This document shows positions 42,902 to 51,975 of a stretch of 64,000 nucleotides of DNA, piece after piece. Positions within the stretch are counted from its first letter, which is position 1. Every line of letters begins with the position of its first letter. The notes beneath the pieces were generated by a model, which saw only the letters and a list, made by a program, of their open reading frames with translations, made no database searches and was not told the origin of the DNA. Origin of the DNA: Achatina immaculata (Eukaryota; Mollusca; Gastropoda; Stylommatophora; Achatinidae); the NCBI GenBank assembly GCA_009760885.1, contig CM019716.1, forward strand, positions 12,787,702-12,851,701, in the 5' to 3' direction. The position numbers and the translations under genes were made by a program.

Positions 42902-43352
42902 CTTATATATATCTTATATCTTATATCCTTCCCATGCCGTTAAATGTCACATAGGGCTCGCAAAGTAGTTCGCCAATTTTTCCTGTCTTCGGCGAGTCTT
43001 TCAACCTCATCAAAGGATTTTATGCCTGTTAATTTGGCCTCTCTTAATAATGTCCTCTTCAGAGTTTCACGTGGTCTGCCTCTTTTTCTTCGGCCTGTTG
43101 TGTTCTACTTGATAGCTTGTTTTCTTCGGAGTTGGCATCCCTGATGCTCGGTTGGTTTCTCTGCGAGTTTCCATAACGATATCTTTTTTTCCCATCTGGA
43201 GTTGCCTCTAGATAGGTCCCAGGACAAGGTTGTTAGCCTTATGCTCAACTCCCGGTACATGATATGTCACAGATCAAGCGGAATTCCGCTGATTTCTGCA
43301 TGCCGGCGAGAGCGTTAAAAAAAACGTCCGCCATCTTGCACGTCACGCCGGA
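42902..43352 (-). mobile_element. Fam A LINE, copy E: both ends present, interior deleted
   Basis: Sequence 42902-43123 is the Fam A 3' end, ending TTATATCTTATATCC at the left. At 43123 it changes abruptly to about 229 bp of different sequence that runs to the right edge. ACTTCTTT (42894-42901) and AGTTCTTT (43353-43360) look like a TSD around the whole unit, so the extra sequence is inferred to be the family's 5' end. On the minus strand that end starts TTCCGGCGTGACGTGCAAGA. Confidence 0.65.
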
Positions 43353-43355
43353 AGT
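43325..43355 (-). promoter_or_regulatory. ETS/CRE/YY1-like motif cluster at the inferred Fam A 5' end
   Basis: On the minus strand the first 30 bases hold ACTTCCGG (ETS-like, 43348-43355), CGTGACGTG (CRE-like, about 43339-43347) and CAAGATGGCGG (YY1-like, 43328-43338), with no TATA box. YY1 sites near position +1 are known in the 5' UTR of mammalian L1. A promoter role here is inference. Confidence 0.4.
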
Positions 43356-43500
43356 TCTTTAGCAGACTCCATTCTAATGGGGGACTGTGGCGATTCCTGT
43401 CCCTTTAGCCTGGCCGTCTATTACTGAGGTACCAACGGAGAAGTGGGACAGGGTCTTGATCAGCTATGGTTGGCCAACCCTGACGTTACCGCTTCAGATG
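43353..43500 (-). mobile_element. AAG repeat, copy 6, part 2
   Basis: On the plus strand it reads TTTAGCAGACTCCATTCTAA, GGACTGTGGCGATTCCTGTC, GGGACAGGGTCTTGATCAGC and TATGGTTGGCCAACCCTGAC. It ends at the (ATCT)n microsatellite. Confidence 0.85.
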
Positions 43501-43504
43501 ATTG

Positions 43505-43524
43505 TGAAATCAGACAGGGTTGAC

Positions 43525-43618
<94 letters not shown>

Positions 43619-43659
43619 GTCTGTCTATCTATCTATCTGTCTGTCTGTCTGTCTATTTA

Positions 43660-43692
<33 letters not shown>
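43505..43692. repeat. (ATCT)n/(GTCT)n microsatellite, about 188 bp
   Basis: A pure ATCT run is followed by mixed GTCT units and ends at TTTAATTAATTAATT. The Ile-Tyr-Leu-Ser frame is an artefact. Confidence 0.97.
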
Positions 43693-43924
43693 TTAATTAA
43701 TTAATTTTCTGATCTGCTGAAGAAATCTTTTCCTATATCCTATATCACAGTAAAATATCTGTTATACCACCCGCACCCCATCTTTCTCTCCCTCTCCCAA
43801 TCTTATCTTCTTTTATCTGTATACTAAATATACTTGAACTTATCCATGAAGAAAAAAAACCCGAAGATTTCTTTAACGGAACTAGCGATGTTGTCCTGCC
43901 AAAACCACTTCTGAGTTAACATAT

Positions 43925-44262
43925 CATGCTAGACTCTGAACATGTCATGCTAGACTCTGAACATGTCATGCTAGACTCTGATCATGTCATGCTAGACTCT
44001 GATCATGTCATGCTAGACTCTGAACATGTTATGCTAGACTCTGATCATGTCATGCTAGACTCTGATCATGTCATGCCAGACTCTGAACATATCATGCCAG
44101 ACTCTGAACATATCATGCTAGACTCTGAACATATCATGCTAGACTCTGAACATGTCATGCCAGACACTGAACATATCATGCTAGACTCTGAACATGTCAT
44201 GCTAGACTCTGAACATATCATGCTAGATTCTGAACATGTCACGCTAGACTCTGAGATAAACA
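43925..44262. repeat. 21-bp minisatellite, 16 units
   Basis: The unit is CATGCTAGACTCTGAACATG plus T. Being 21 bp without a stop, it keeps a frame open as MLDSEHV repeats; the opposite strand gives SESSMTC repeats. Variants (GATCATGTC, GAACATATC) cluster left and right. Not considered a gene. Confidence 0.93.
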
Positions 44263-44299
44263 GCCTCGACTTCTGCCAGCAACTCAAGTCCAGCTCCGG

Positions 44300-45060
44300 C
44301 TTATGTGCTTCTGCTGCCTGACTGGACCAGCAAATGCCGCGCAAATGAAAACCATTTTCCCCGCGTGTTTGACGAACCCAACATGAAAATAAAACAAAAC
44401 AGCGACAGAGAAAAAGAAATTGAGTTTTTGCAGAACGGCATTAAAGGGTTAAATGGGATCCAGAGCTAGAAGATGTAATATGAAAATCCTTCGCGAGGTC
44501 TCATACAAATTTTCTCAACAAAATTAGAAATTGGGGATTTTTCTGTCCAATTTTATGAGCTCTAAGCGCGAGATATAAAGGAGGGGAAAATGCTGTGTTC
44601 TTCCCAGAGCGATTCTGCCGAGACACATAAATATACAACCTGCGTGCTTATGGAAGGCATACATTAGGACGGGAGGGGAATGCAGGAAGGAACAGGACAA
44701 GAGAGGAAGGGAAAGAGGAGGGAGGGAGGAAAGAAAAGAGAATAAAGAGAAGAGATGCGCACGAGAGATGACCGAGGCTTGACGCTTAACATCGACAGAA
44801 ATTGTCACCAAATTCGTGACAAGCAAATAAAAGGAGGGGGGAAGAACTGAAGATAAAGTAAAGATATAAATAAAACTGTCTCCTTAAAAGATGCTGAGAA
44901 ATTCTTTAAAAAAAAAAAATGGAAGTGAAATCAAATGAAATCATAATGCTCCTTTCGCATCAACGCTAGCGGTCTGTCGTCGCAATGCAATAGGATTTGA
45001 TAGCTCGTGCAAGCTTTTTTACCCCCCCCCCCTCTCTTCTACGTCCAAGCTATGGCATAA
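44300..45060. other. Unique sequence, possible conserved noncoding DNA at 44440-44660
   Basis: The block 44440-44660 lacks simple repeats and dispersed-family matches (GGGTTAAATGGGATCCAGAG, TTTTATGAGCTCTAAGCGCG). A G/A-rich tract follows at 44664-44740. The remainder is unassigned. Confidence 0.25.
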
Positions 45061-45062
45061 AC

Positions 45063-45165
45063 AGTAGCGCACTCTTTCCATGGGATGGCCTTCTTGGGTA
45101 GACAAATGGCATTACATAACGCAGTTACAGTAAGCCAGAAAATATTTTAATACCAGCTCTGTTTT
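45063..45165. repeat. Left copy of a 100-bp direct repeat flanking the AAG/minisatellite block
   Basis: AGTTACAGTAAGCCAGAAAA (45123 onward) and GGATGGCCTTCTTGG match 46417-46520 (AGTTACAGTAAGCCAGAAAA, GGATGACCTTCTAGA) over about 100 bp in the same orientation. Confidence 0.8.
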
Positions 45166-45194
45166 GTTGTTGTTTTTGTTGTTGATGATGATGA

Positions 45195-45459
45195 TCGTGA
45201 TGTACTATCTCCCTGGAACTGCAGGCGATATTTTCTTTGCAGTCGACGCTGTGAAGATATTCAGGCACAGCGTCTGTTCAGATTGGGAGCCAGTTATGGC
45301 TGCAAGAGTTTCTTCAGTCCGCGAGTGAAGCTCTAAAAGGCAGAGGATGTGCAATTACTTCTTCAGCAAACTCCACAGCCGCGAGAGCTATGGCCATCCC
45401 CGCCCCGACAGTCAGGCCCCGACCTATTACTGGGGGTACCTACGGAGAGTCGGGGCAAT
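45195..45459 (-). mobile_element. AAG repeat, copy 7, part 1
   Basis: On the plus strand it reads CTCCCTGGAACTGCAGGCGA, GCAGTCGACGCTGTGAAGAT, ATTCAGGCACAGCGTCTGTT and CTTCAGCAAACTCCACAGCC. It is interrupted at 45460 by a Jockey 3' fragment and resumes at 45568. Confidence 0.8.
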
Positions 45460-45567
45460 CTTTTTTTTTCTTCTTCTTCTTCTCTTGGGTTCGAGGTTGT
45501 TGGTCACATCAGATCCTGATCACTGTCGACAAGGCATAGCCCGCAGTCCTGGCCAGATCCTACCAGG
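45460..45567 (-). mobile_element. Jockey LINE 3' end, 108-bp insertion in the AAG repeat
   Basis: Plus-strand CTTCTTCTTCTTCTCTTGGG, then TTCGAGGTTGTTGGTCACAT and CAGATCCTGATCACTGTCGA, match the Jockey tail at 52866-52960 (GTTCGAGGTTGTTAGTCACT). CGGGGCAAT (45451-45459) and CGGGACAAT (45568-45576) form an 8/9 target-site duplication. Confidence 0.8.
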
Positions 45568-45615
45568 CGGGACAATGTCTTGATCGGCTATACTGCTCCA
45601 GCCGGGGGATGTCAG
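45568..45615 (-). mobile_element. AAG repeat, copy 7, part 2 (5' end)
   Basis: CGGGACAATGTCTTGATCGG then CTATACTGCTCCAGCC matches the inferred 5' end of the AAG repeat and passes into the tandem array. Confidence 0.65.
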
Positions 45616-46375
45616 CTATAGGTCGGCTATACTGCTCCAGCCGGTGGATGTCAGCTATAGGTTGGCTATACTGCTCCAGCCGGGGGATGTCAGCTATAGG
45701 TTGGCTATACTGCTCCAGCCGGGGGATGTCAGCTGTAGGTTGGCTATACTGCTCCAGCCGGAGGATGTCAGCTGTAGGTTGGCTATACTGCTCCAGCCGG
45801 AGGATGTCAGCTATAGGTTGGCTATACTGCTCCAGCCGGGGGATGTCAGCTATAGGTTGGCTATACTGCGCCAGCCCTGACGCCGGTATGTCAGCTTAGG
45901 TTGGCTATACTGCGCCAGCTCTGACGCTGGTATGTCAGCTATAGGTTGGCTATACTGCGCCAGCTCTGACGCTGGTATGTCAGCTATAGGTTGGCTATAC
46001 TGCGCCAGCTCTGACGCCGGTATGTCAGCTATGGGTTGGCTATACCGCGCCAGCTCTGACGCTGGTATGTCAGCTATAAATTGGCTATACCGCGCCAGCT
46101 CTGACGCTGGTATGTCAGCTATAAGTTGGCTATACTGCGCCAGCTCTGACGCTGGTATGTCAGCTATGGGTTGGCTATACTGCGCCAGCCCTGATGCTGC
46201 TATATCAACTATGGGCTGACCTTATACTACCCCAGCCCTGACGCTGACATGTCAGGTGCAGGTTGGCTATACTTTCTCACCCCTGACGCTGCCATGTCAG
46301 CTACGGGTTGGCTATACTGTCTCACCCCTGACGCTGCCATGTCAGCTACGGGTTGGCTATATTGCGTCTTCACTT
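45605..46375. repeat. 39-bp and 45-bp tandem array from the AAG repeat 5' end
   Basis: The left part holds seven 39-bp units (ATGTCAGCTATAGGTTGGCT plus ATACTGCTCCAGCCGGGGG). The right part holds about ten 45-bp units that instead carry GCGCCAGCTCTGACGCTGGT. Both start with ATGTCAGCTATAGGTTGGCT. The junction is near 45870. Frames repeating MSAIGWLYC are artefacts of periods divisible by three. Confidence 0.92.
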
Positions 46376-46416
46376 TCTTACCATTTCATAGGTCTTGTCT
46401 TTTTTTCGGATCCACG

Positions 46417-46520
46417 CAGTGACTAGCGCCCTTTTTTTTCCACAGGATGACCTTCTAGAGATGCCAAATGACATGACATGAAACAGTTACAGTAAGCCAG
46501 AAAACACCTTAATGCTGGAC
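46417..46520. repeat. Right copy of the 100-bp direct repeat
   Basis: Same orientation as 45063-45165. Together they bracket the AAG repeat and its array. Confidence 0.8.
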
Positions 46521-46611
46521 CTGTGACAGCATTCTCATACATTTCTGGTCTTCAGTTCCATTCCGTGCCCCGCTTTCTTCCTGTGTAATCGAATTTTAGT
46601 TTTCAGAACAA

Positions 46612-46667
46612 AATATATATTCTTGATATTTGAGAGTGACACAGAAAACAATATAAGTTCCAAACTT

Positions 46668-46733
<66 letters not shown>

Positions 46734-46785
46734 CACACACACACGCACATGCAGTTTAAAGATAAAGTAATTCTGTGGCCAAACG
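46612..46785 (+). repeat. Unknown dispersed repeat, arm 1 of an inverted pair
   Basis: TTGATATTTGAGAGTGACAC, AGAAAACAATATAAGTTCCA, a (CT)n(AC)n core (46670-46747) and GTTTAAAGATAAAGTAATTC plus TGTGGCCAAACGAAAA. The same parts occur in reverse at 48043-48195. Confidence 0.9.
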
Positions 46786-47709
46786 AAAATTCGATTACCG
46801 CACCAGTCTTACTTACTGCCCCGATACTAGAATCGATTACTATAGTGAATGGTATCAATTTGTAAAGCTACTTCCAACACTAGCTATACCACTCTACGCT
46901 GCTTCTTGTAAATTACTGCCACGAGCTTAAAAAAAAAAAGTTGTTTGAAAGAAATTTGGTGACAAGTTTGGTTAATTTTAGATTAAATGCACTGCCGATT
47001 TAAAAAAAAAAAAACCAGAAATTGAGGAACCGGGGAAGAATGGATAGGTCGGGACGACAAGGATCGATGTCTCGAGTCCTGAATAGATTATGGTTAGTTT
47101 GCATGCAAGACTCTGTCTCAGAATCTCGTCAGTTCTGATTTGACATAAAATTTTCATCCAAGAGCCGGTGGTATTAAGGTCCAGAGCCGAGTGACTTCAG
47201 GGTGAGTGGGCGAGCGGTCAAGGTCCTGTTTTGACCTTTATTAATTGACCAAACAAGAGAGAATAACTGTCTGGTTCCTGCTGGTTAAATTCGCAAATCT
47301 CCATGGGTCAGCCAAGGGGATTAACCGGGATAAAGGGAGAGAAATTTGATTTATACAATTTGAATACGTCGTAATGCCCGGTCTTGTGTCTGTTTTAGTT
47401 CCATCAAGAACGTGCTCTTTGAGTCGTGTTATGATTAATCCTTGCTCATCTGACTCGCTTTCAAATTTTAGCAGCCAAGTTTTGGCTCTATTCTGTGTGG
47501 GTAGGGAAGATTCTGAATTTACTTCTCCACCCAGCCCCCTTTTATCTCTTTCCCCCAATACCCCATGATATGGGGATACTATGCCATGAACGAATTGCTT
47601 CCAAAGACGGAGAACATCTACCTACACGGGGACACGCACTGGATTTACACTGCAAACACGAAGCTTTCAGTGAATGATAAACAAAACAAGACATCCCGTA
47701 TAGGTCTGT
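46786..47709. other. Mostly unique sequence between inverted-repeat arms
   Basis: There is an A run at 47002-47013. The 47140-47480 part is repeat-free and contains AGCGGTCAAGGTCCTGTTTT and GACCTTTATTAATTGACC, with nuclear-receptor-like half sites (TCAAGGTCC, TGACCTTTA). No gene was recognised. Confidence 0.3.
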
Positions 47710-47855
47710 CCACTGAAGTGCCGAACTTGTGCGGAACTCAAGTCAGAGATGGAGAAGGGTGAAGGTAATCCTGTCATTCCTTGGAGGCACATAGAGGTAC
47801 CTTCTCCCTTCTCCATCTGTGACTTGAGTTCCGCACAAGTTCCGCATTTCAGTGG
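47710..47855. ncRNA. Long hairpin: 58-bp stem with 4 mismatches, 30-nt loop
   Basis: The left arm (47710-47767) begins CCACTGAAGTGCCGAACTTG. The right arm (47798-47855) is its reverse complement at 54 of 58 positions. The four mismatches are scattered, with no bulges. The loop is 47768-47797. No dispersed-family match was seen, and flanking bases do not continue the pairing. It could be a small inverted-repeat element, an endo-siRNA hairpin or a microRNA-like precursor; the sequence alone does not decide. The stem is longer and more perfect than typical animal pre-miRNAs. Confidence 0.5.
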
Positions 47856-48042
47856 AGAACGGAAGAAAAAAAATACAAGCAACTGAAATTGACAAGAAAG
47901 GCAACAACTGAGAGCCTGAATATCAAGAGGAAGACTAAAATACATTAGGAGTGGGCCATATTAGGAGACGGACAAGGAGAAGTTTGACCATAAACACCAT
48001 CCAGGCAAGACAAGTGCTGCTGTCCGTTGCTGGCCAACGTCC

Positions 48043-48189
48043 TTTTTCGTTTGGCCACAGAATTACTTTATCTTTAAACTGAATGTGTGTTTGTGTGTGT
48101 GTGAGAGAGAGTGAAAGAGAGAGGCATAAAAGTTGGGAACTTGTATTGTTTTTCTGTGTCACTCTCAAATATCAAGAATATATAATGAA

Positions 48190-48195
<6 letters not shown>
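48043..48195 (-). repeat. Unknown dispersed repeat, arm 2 of an inverted pair
   Basis: Reverse-complement match to 46612-46785, with a shorter and more broken GT/GA core (48083-48122). It is followed by (ATT)n from 48190. Confidence 0.9.

Positions 48196-48237
<42 letters not shown>
48190..48237. repeat. (ATT)n microsatellite
   Basis: About 16 pure ATT units. Confidence 0.95.
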
Positions 48238-48317
48238 TGCAAACGATCTTCAGTCCTCTTGTGAACAAGCAAAGAAAAGCATCCCGTGATGTATTAAAAA
48301 CGTTCGTTATAAAAATA

Positions 48318-48620
48318 TTTTAAGAATGTTATCGATGGTTGAGACATGTGCTTCCGATACACTGGAAACTTATTAGAAAAATGGGACTGAAATGGAGATC
48401 TCATGGAAAGAAGAGTAAAGGCAGACCAAAGGAGACATGAGGAGGAACACCAGAGAGGATGTTGAGAAAAAAAAACAGAAAAAGTGTTCACTTTGGCAAG
48501 AGCAGAAAATAAGGCGAAGTACAGACGTTTGTGGGACACCCTTGCGGAAGCTCCGTATGCCTTGGACACACAGAGGTCCCCAGAGAGAGAGAGAGAGAAG
48601 AAGAAGAAGAAGAAGAAGAA
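48318..48620 (+). mobile_element. Fam B LINE 3' end, old copy
   Basis: YRWLRHVLPIHWKLIRKMGL and SHGKKSKGRPKET, then GTPERMLRKK and frameshifted remnants of the ARAEKKAK...LWKTLAEAP segment. The (GA)n tail grades into GAAGAAGAAGAAGAAG at 48598-48620. It is much more diverged than 7611 and 29160. AAGAAT at both edges may be a short TSD. Confidence 0.75.
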
Positions 48621-48791
48621 TACCCATGGGCTCCTTGTTATAGAAATGCTCTAATATTACTTCAATGATTTAGATCTAAGAACATATAAAGAGGTCTTGT
48701 TGAAAAGGGAACTAACAAATATGTTCACATTTTTTAACAAGTACAAAGATGCCGTCAGAGAAAATTTACTAAAACCCAGTATGAACTTATG

Positions 48792-49255
48792 CAGGGGCTG
48801 GCATACTGCAGCCCGCTGGCTCCATCGCACTAGTTATAGTGTCGATATTACATGATATTACGCAAGTTAAATAATAGTTATTTACAGCTTTATAACATTT
48901 TATTATCATAACATTCACTTATTAGCTATAGAGGTGAATATGCCCTGTCATTCACTCACACACTGGCATACGGTCCTTATGCTGAAAACTGTTGCTGAAC
49001 GAGTCAGTCCTATCAAAAGAGCAATGGTTATGTCCCCTTTGAAAAAAAAAAAGAAAGAAAGGAAGACCAAGGTGAAGATGGCCGTAAGACATCGTTGATA
49101 ATCTACAAATCGATGCATCAGCATCTTGCTTACAATCGAGAAGCCTACAGGAGTGCTGTTAGGGAGGCAAAGTTCAGCAAGGGACATGCAAATGACTGAC
49201 TGACTATGTCTCTTTTAAATTCTCGTGATTTTAACAAGAAGGTTGCCGACCCCTG
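48792..49255. mobile_element. hAT-type non-autonomous DNA transposon (MITE)
   Basis: The left end is CAGGGGCTGGCATACTGCAG. The right end reversed is CAGGGGTCGGCAACCTTCTT. They match at 12 of the first 16 bases, in the 'CAGGGGTCGGCAA' form typical of hAT elements. The flanks AACTTATG (48784-48791) and ATTTTATG (49256-49263) are an 8-bp TSD with two mismatches. There is no transposase frame. A Fam C LINE is inserted inside. Confidence 0.75.
49041..49204 (+). mobile_element. Fam C LINE 3' end nested in the hAT element
   Basis: AGACATCGTTGATAATCTAC, GATGCATCAGCATCTTGCTT, GAGAAGCCTACAGGAGTGCT and GTTAGGGAGGCAAAGTTCAG, ending GACATGCAAATGACTGACTG. TATGTCCCCTTT (49029-49040) and TATGTCTCTTTT (49205-49216) flank it as a TSD matching at 10 of 12 positions. 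Confidence 0.8.
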
Positions 49256-49263
49256 ATTTTATG

Positions 49264-50840
49264 TATTTGAAAACAAATGTGACAGTACAGTTATAGTAAT
49301 CAACAAAACATTGCTATCTAACTCCCATTCTTCATAGCCGGCAGGGATTCTGAAAACATCCACTCCAGTACTGCAGCGTGACCAATGGAGTACAGATAAA
49401 CGTGTCCCTCTTTCGCGCAGGAAACTGAAAATAAGTACAATCCTGTGTGTGCCCTCTGGGAAAGTAAATAATATCACAATAACCTACTCCCTATTCGACT
49501 CCGTGGTCATTTTTCCAGATCGAAGCAAGGCAGGTGTTAACATGGCTTTCATCTGCCAACCTAGTGAAGTCTCTGTAGCAAAATGCCGATGGTTTTTGTG
49601 GATTTTTATTGAAATAAAAAGATGATGATGCGCTGTTACGGTTTAACTGTCAAATTCTGCAGTTGATGTCACTTATGATTCATCAATACGTTACCTTATG
49701 CTCTCAAAAAAAAAAACTCACAGAAAATCAAATATGTTCGTTTGGAATATAAAAAATGACATACACACAAGGCAAAATACTGAAGATTAGAGATAGGCGT
49801 TTATGGCGCAATTTTACAAAGAAGATAGAAAGAAAGAAAGGTGAGAAAGAATAGCACTTTTGGCTTCTTTTACTTCTTCTGCTTCTTCTTCTTCTTTATT
49901 GTAAAACTGCACTACACACCTCTGACTATCTCTATTCACCCTCGCCGAGGGCATCATTATTACAATTACTGGCCAAAAGAATTTCCATTTCACCGCTTTC
50001 AAAACAGGATCCTGGCATCAGCAGATCAATGGAAGGCCACAGTCTTGTTTACATACTGACCTGTTTTAAAACATTAAACTTTCCATTTACTGTCTTGCCT
50101 GCCTGGTGCTTTTGGCCAAGCTACTCCTTGTCCGTCTCTTAATGGTGTCCACTCCTGACGTACTGTAGTCTTCCTCTTGATATTTGGCACTCAGTTGTTG
50201 CCTTTCCTGTCAGTTTCAGTTGCTCATATTTATGGTCGCATACCACCAACGATTTTGTTTAAACTTTAACGACTAAAGGTGCATCACACATGATGGGTCG
50301 CATACCACCAAAAGATTTTGTTTAATGCCTTGGTCTGAACAAGAAAACCCAATGAAGAAACCCAGATAAGAAACAGAAGAGGAAGACGGCGACGGCGACG
50401 ACGAACACGAAAAAGGGACAGAACTTTTCATTCTAATTCAGCTATTCTTTAATGTAAATGGAAACAGTTAACCCGGGGACGGTCAAAGCTGTGACAGCAC
50501 GGAAAATTGATCGAGTCACTGACATAAACAAGATCGCACTTGGAGAAAAATGGAAGTGCACCATGAAATTGAATCCACTTTCCAGTCTGTTGTTCGGGCT
50601 CATACATTTTCACCTTGCGCACAAATAGGATGTCCTTTGCATCGGCGTTTTCTTCTTGTGAGTTTTCAGTGGTTGAAATTTAGTCTCTTTTTTTGTTTTG
50701 TTTTTTTTTTTTTGTTTGGGGTGAGAGGGGGTTGATGCAAAGGTGAAAGGGAGGGAACTGATTTCTTCATTTTTGTTTTTAGGGGTCGCGGTGTTGGAAT
50801 TGGGGGGTGGGGGATTGGTATGAAGGAGAAAGGGGGGGGG
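49264..50840. other. Unassigned sequence
   Basis: CATACCACCAA-GATTTTGTTTAA occurs twice (about 50239 and 50289). The stretch contains T and G runs. No gene was recognised. Confidence 0.4.
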
Positions 50841-51575
50841 GGTGGAAAGATTTCTTTCTTTAAAAAATGGAAAAGGAGGACATGAGGTGGCGGAAGAGAG
50901 AGGGGAATAGTTTCTTTCTTTAAAGAGTGGAAAGGGAGGACAGAAGGTAGTGGAAGAGAGGGGGAATAGTTTCTTTCTTTAAAGAGTGGAAAGGGAGGAC
51001 AGAAGGTAGTGGAAGAGAGGGGGAATGGTTTCTTTCTTTAAAGAGTGGAAAGGGAGGACAGAAGGTAATAGAAGAGAGGGGGGAATGATGTATTAATTCA
51101 ATTTTTTTTTTTGGGGGGGGGAGGCGTAGGGGGGTGGGATAGGAGAGGATTGGGATGAGGAGAGGTTTGGTGGAAGAGAGGGGGAATGGTTTCTTACTTT
51201 AAAAGAGTGGGAAAGTAGAACAGTAGGTTGGTGGAAGAAAGAGGAAATGATGTTTTCCTGGTTTTTTTTTTTTGTTTTTGAGGGAGGGGGGGGACTAGGA
51301 CGAGGAGAGGTTAAAATAAAAGAGAAAGGGAATGGTGTCTTTCTTTAAAGAGTTGTTGGAAAGGAGGGAAGATTGGTGGAAGACAGGGAGGAATAATTTC
51401 TTCCTTTAAAAGAGTGGAAGAGCAATAGGAAAGGTTGGTGGGCAAAAAAAAGAGGATGCTTTTTAGAAATAGGTGGAGGGTGAAAGGAGGAGAGTTTTTG
51501 GTAGAAGGAACAGGGTATGATTTCTTTCTTTAAAAAAAATAAAGAAGAAGTAGGGGAGGAGGGGAGGGAATGAGA
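50840..51575. repeat. Degenerate 55-60-bp G-rich minisatellite
   Basis: TTTCTTTCTTTAAAGAGTGG then AAAGGGAGGACAGAAGGTAG and TGGAAGAGAGGGGGAATGG is repeated. Four units are nearly identical (50900-51090), with increasingly broken units to the right. The plus strand is strongly purine and G-rich. Confidence 0.85.
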
Positions 51576-51669
51576 AAGAGAATGGTGGCTTTCCCCCCCC
51601 TTTAATTATTGGGATATTACTCTCCTCCAACTCGTCAGCTACGTTCTTTCATAACAAACGAGGAAGGTA

Positions 51670-51975
51670 TAAAAGTGCAGAAACACGAGATACATTATAG
51701 AGACACGAGATACAGTATATAAACACAATATTACAATATAGAATTACGTGATATAGTACATAAACACGAGATTACAATATAGAAATACGAGATATGGTAC
51801 ATAAACACGAGATTACAGTATAGGAACAAGATTACAGTAAATAAACATGAGATTACAGTATAGAAAAACGAGATTACAATATAGAAACACGAGATTACAG
51901 TATAGAAACACGAGATTACAGTATAGAAACACGAGATTACAGTACATAAACATGACACTAAGGTATAGAAACACT
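51670..51975. repeat. 20-21-bp minisatellite (ATTACAGTATAGAAACACGAG)
   Basis: About 14 units, cleanest at 51885-51950, with ATAAACA and TACGTGATA variants to the left. The minus-strand Cys/Phe-rich frame is an artefact. Confidence 0.85.

Noticed and set aside
45609..46219. Cys/Trp-rich repeat proteins (MSAIGWLYC)n
   Set aside because: Frames of 39- and 45-bp tandem units derived from a dispersed noncoding repeat.
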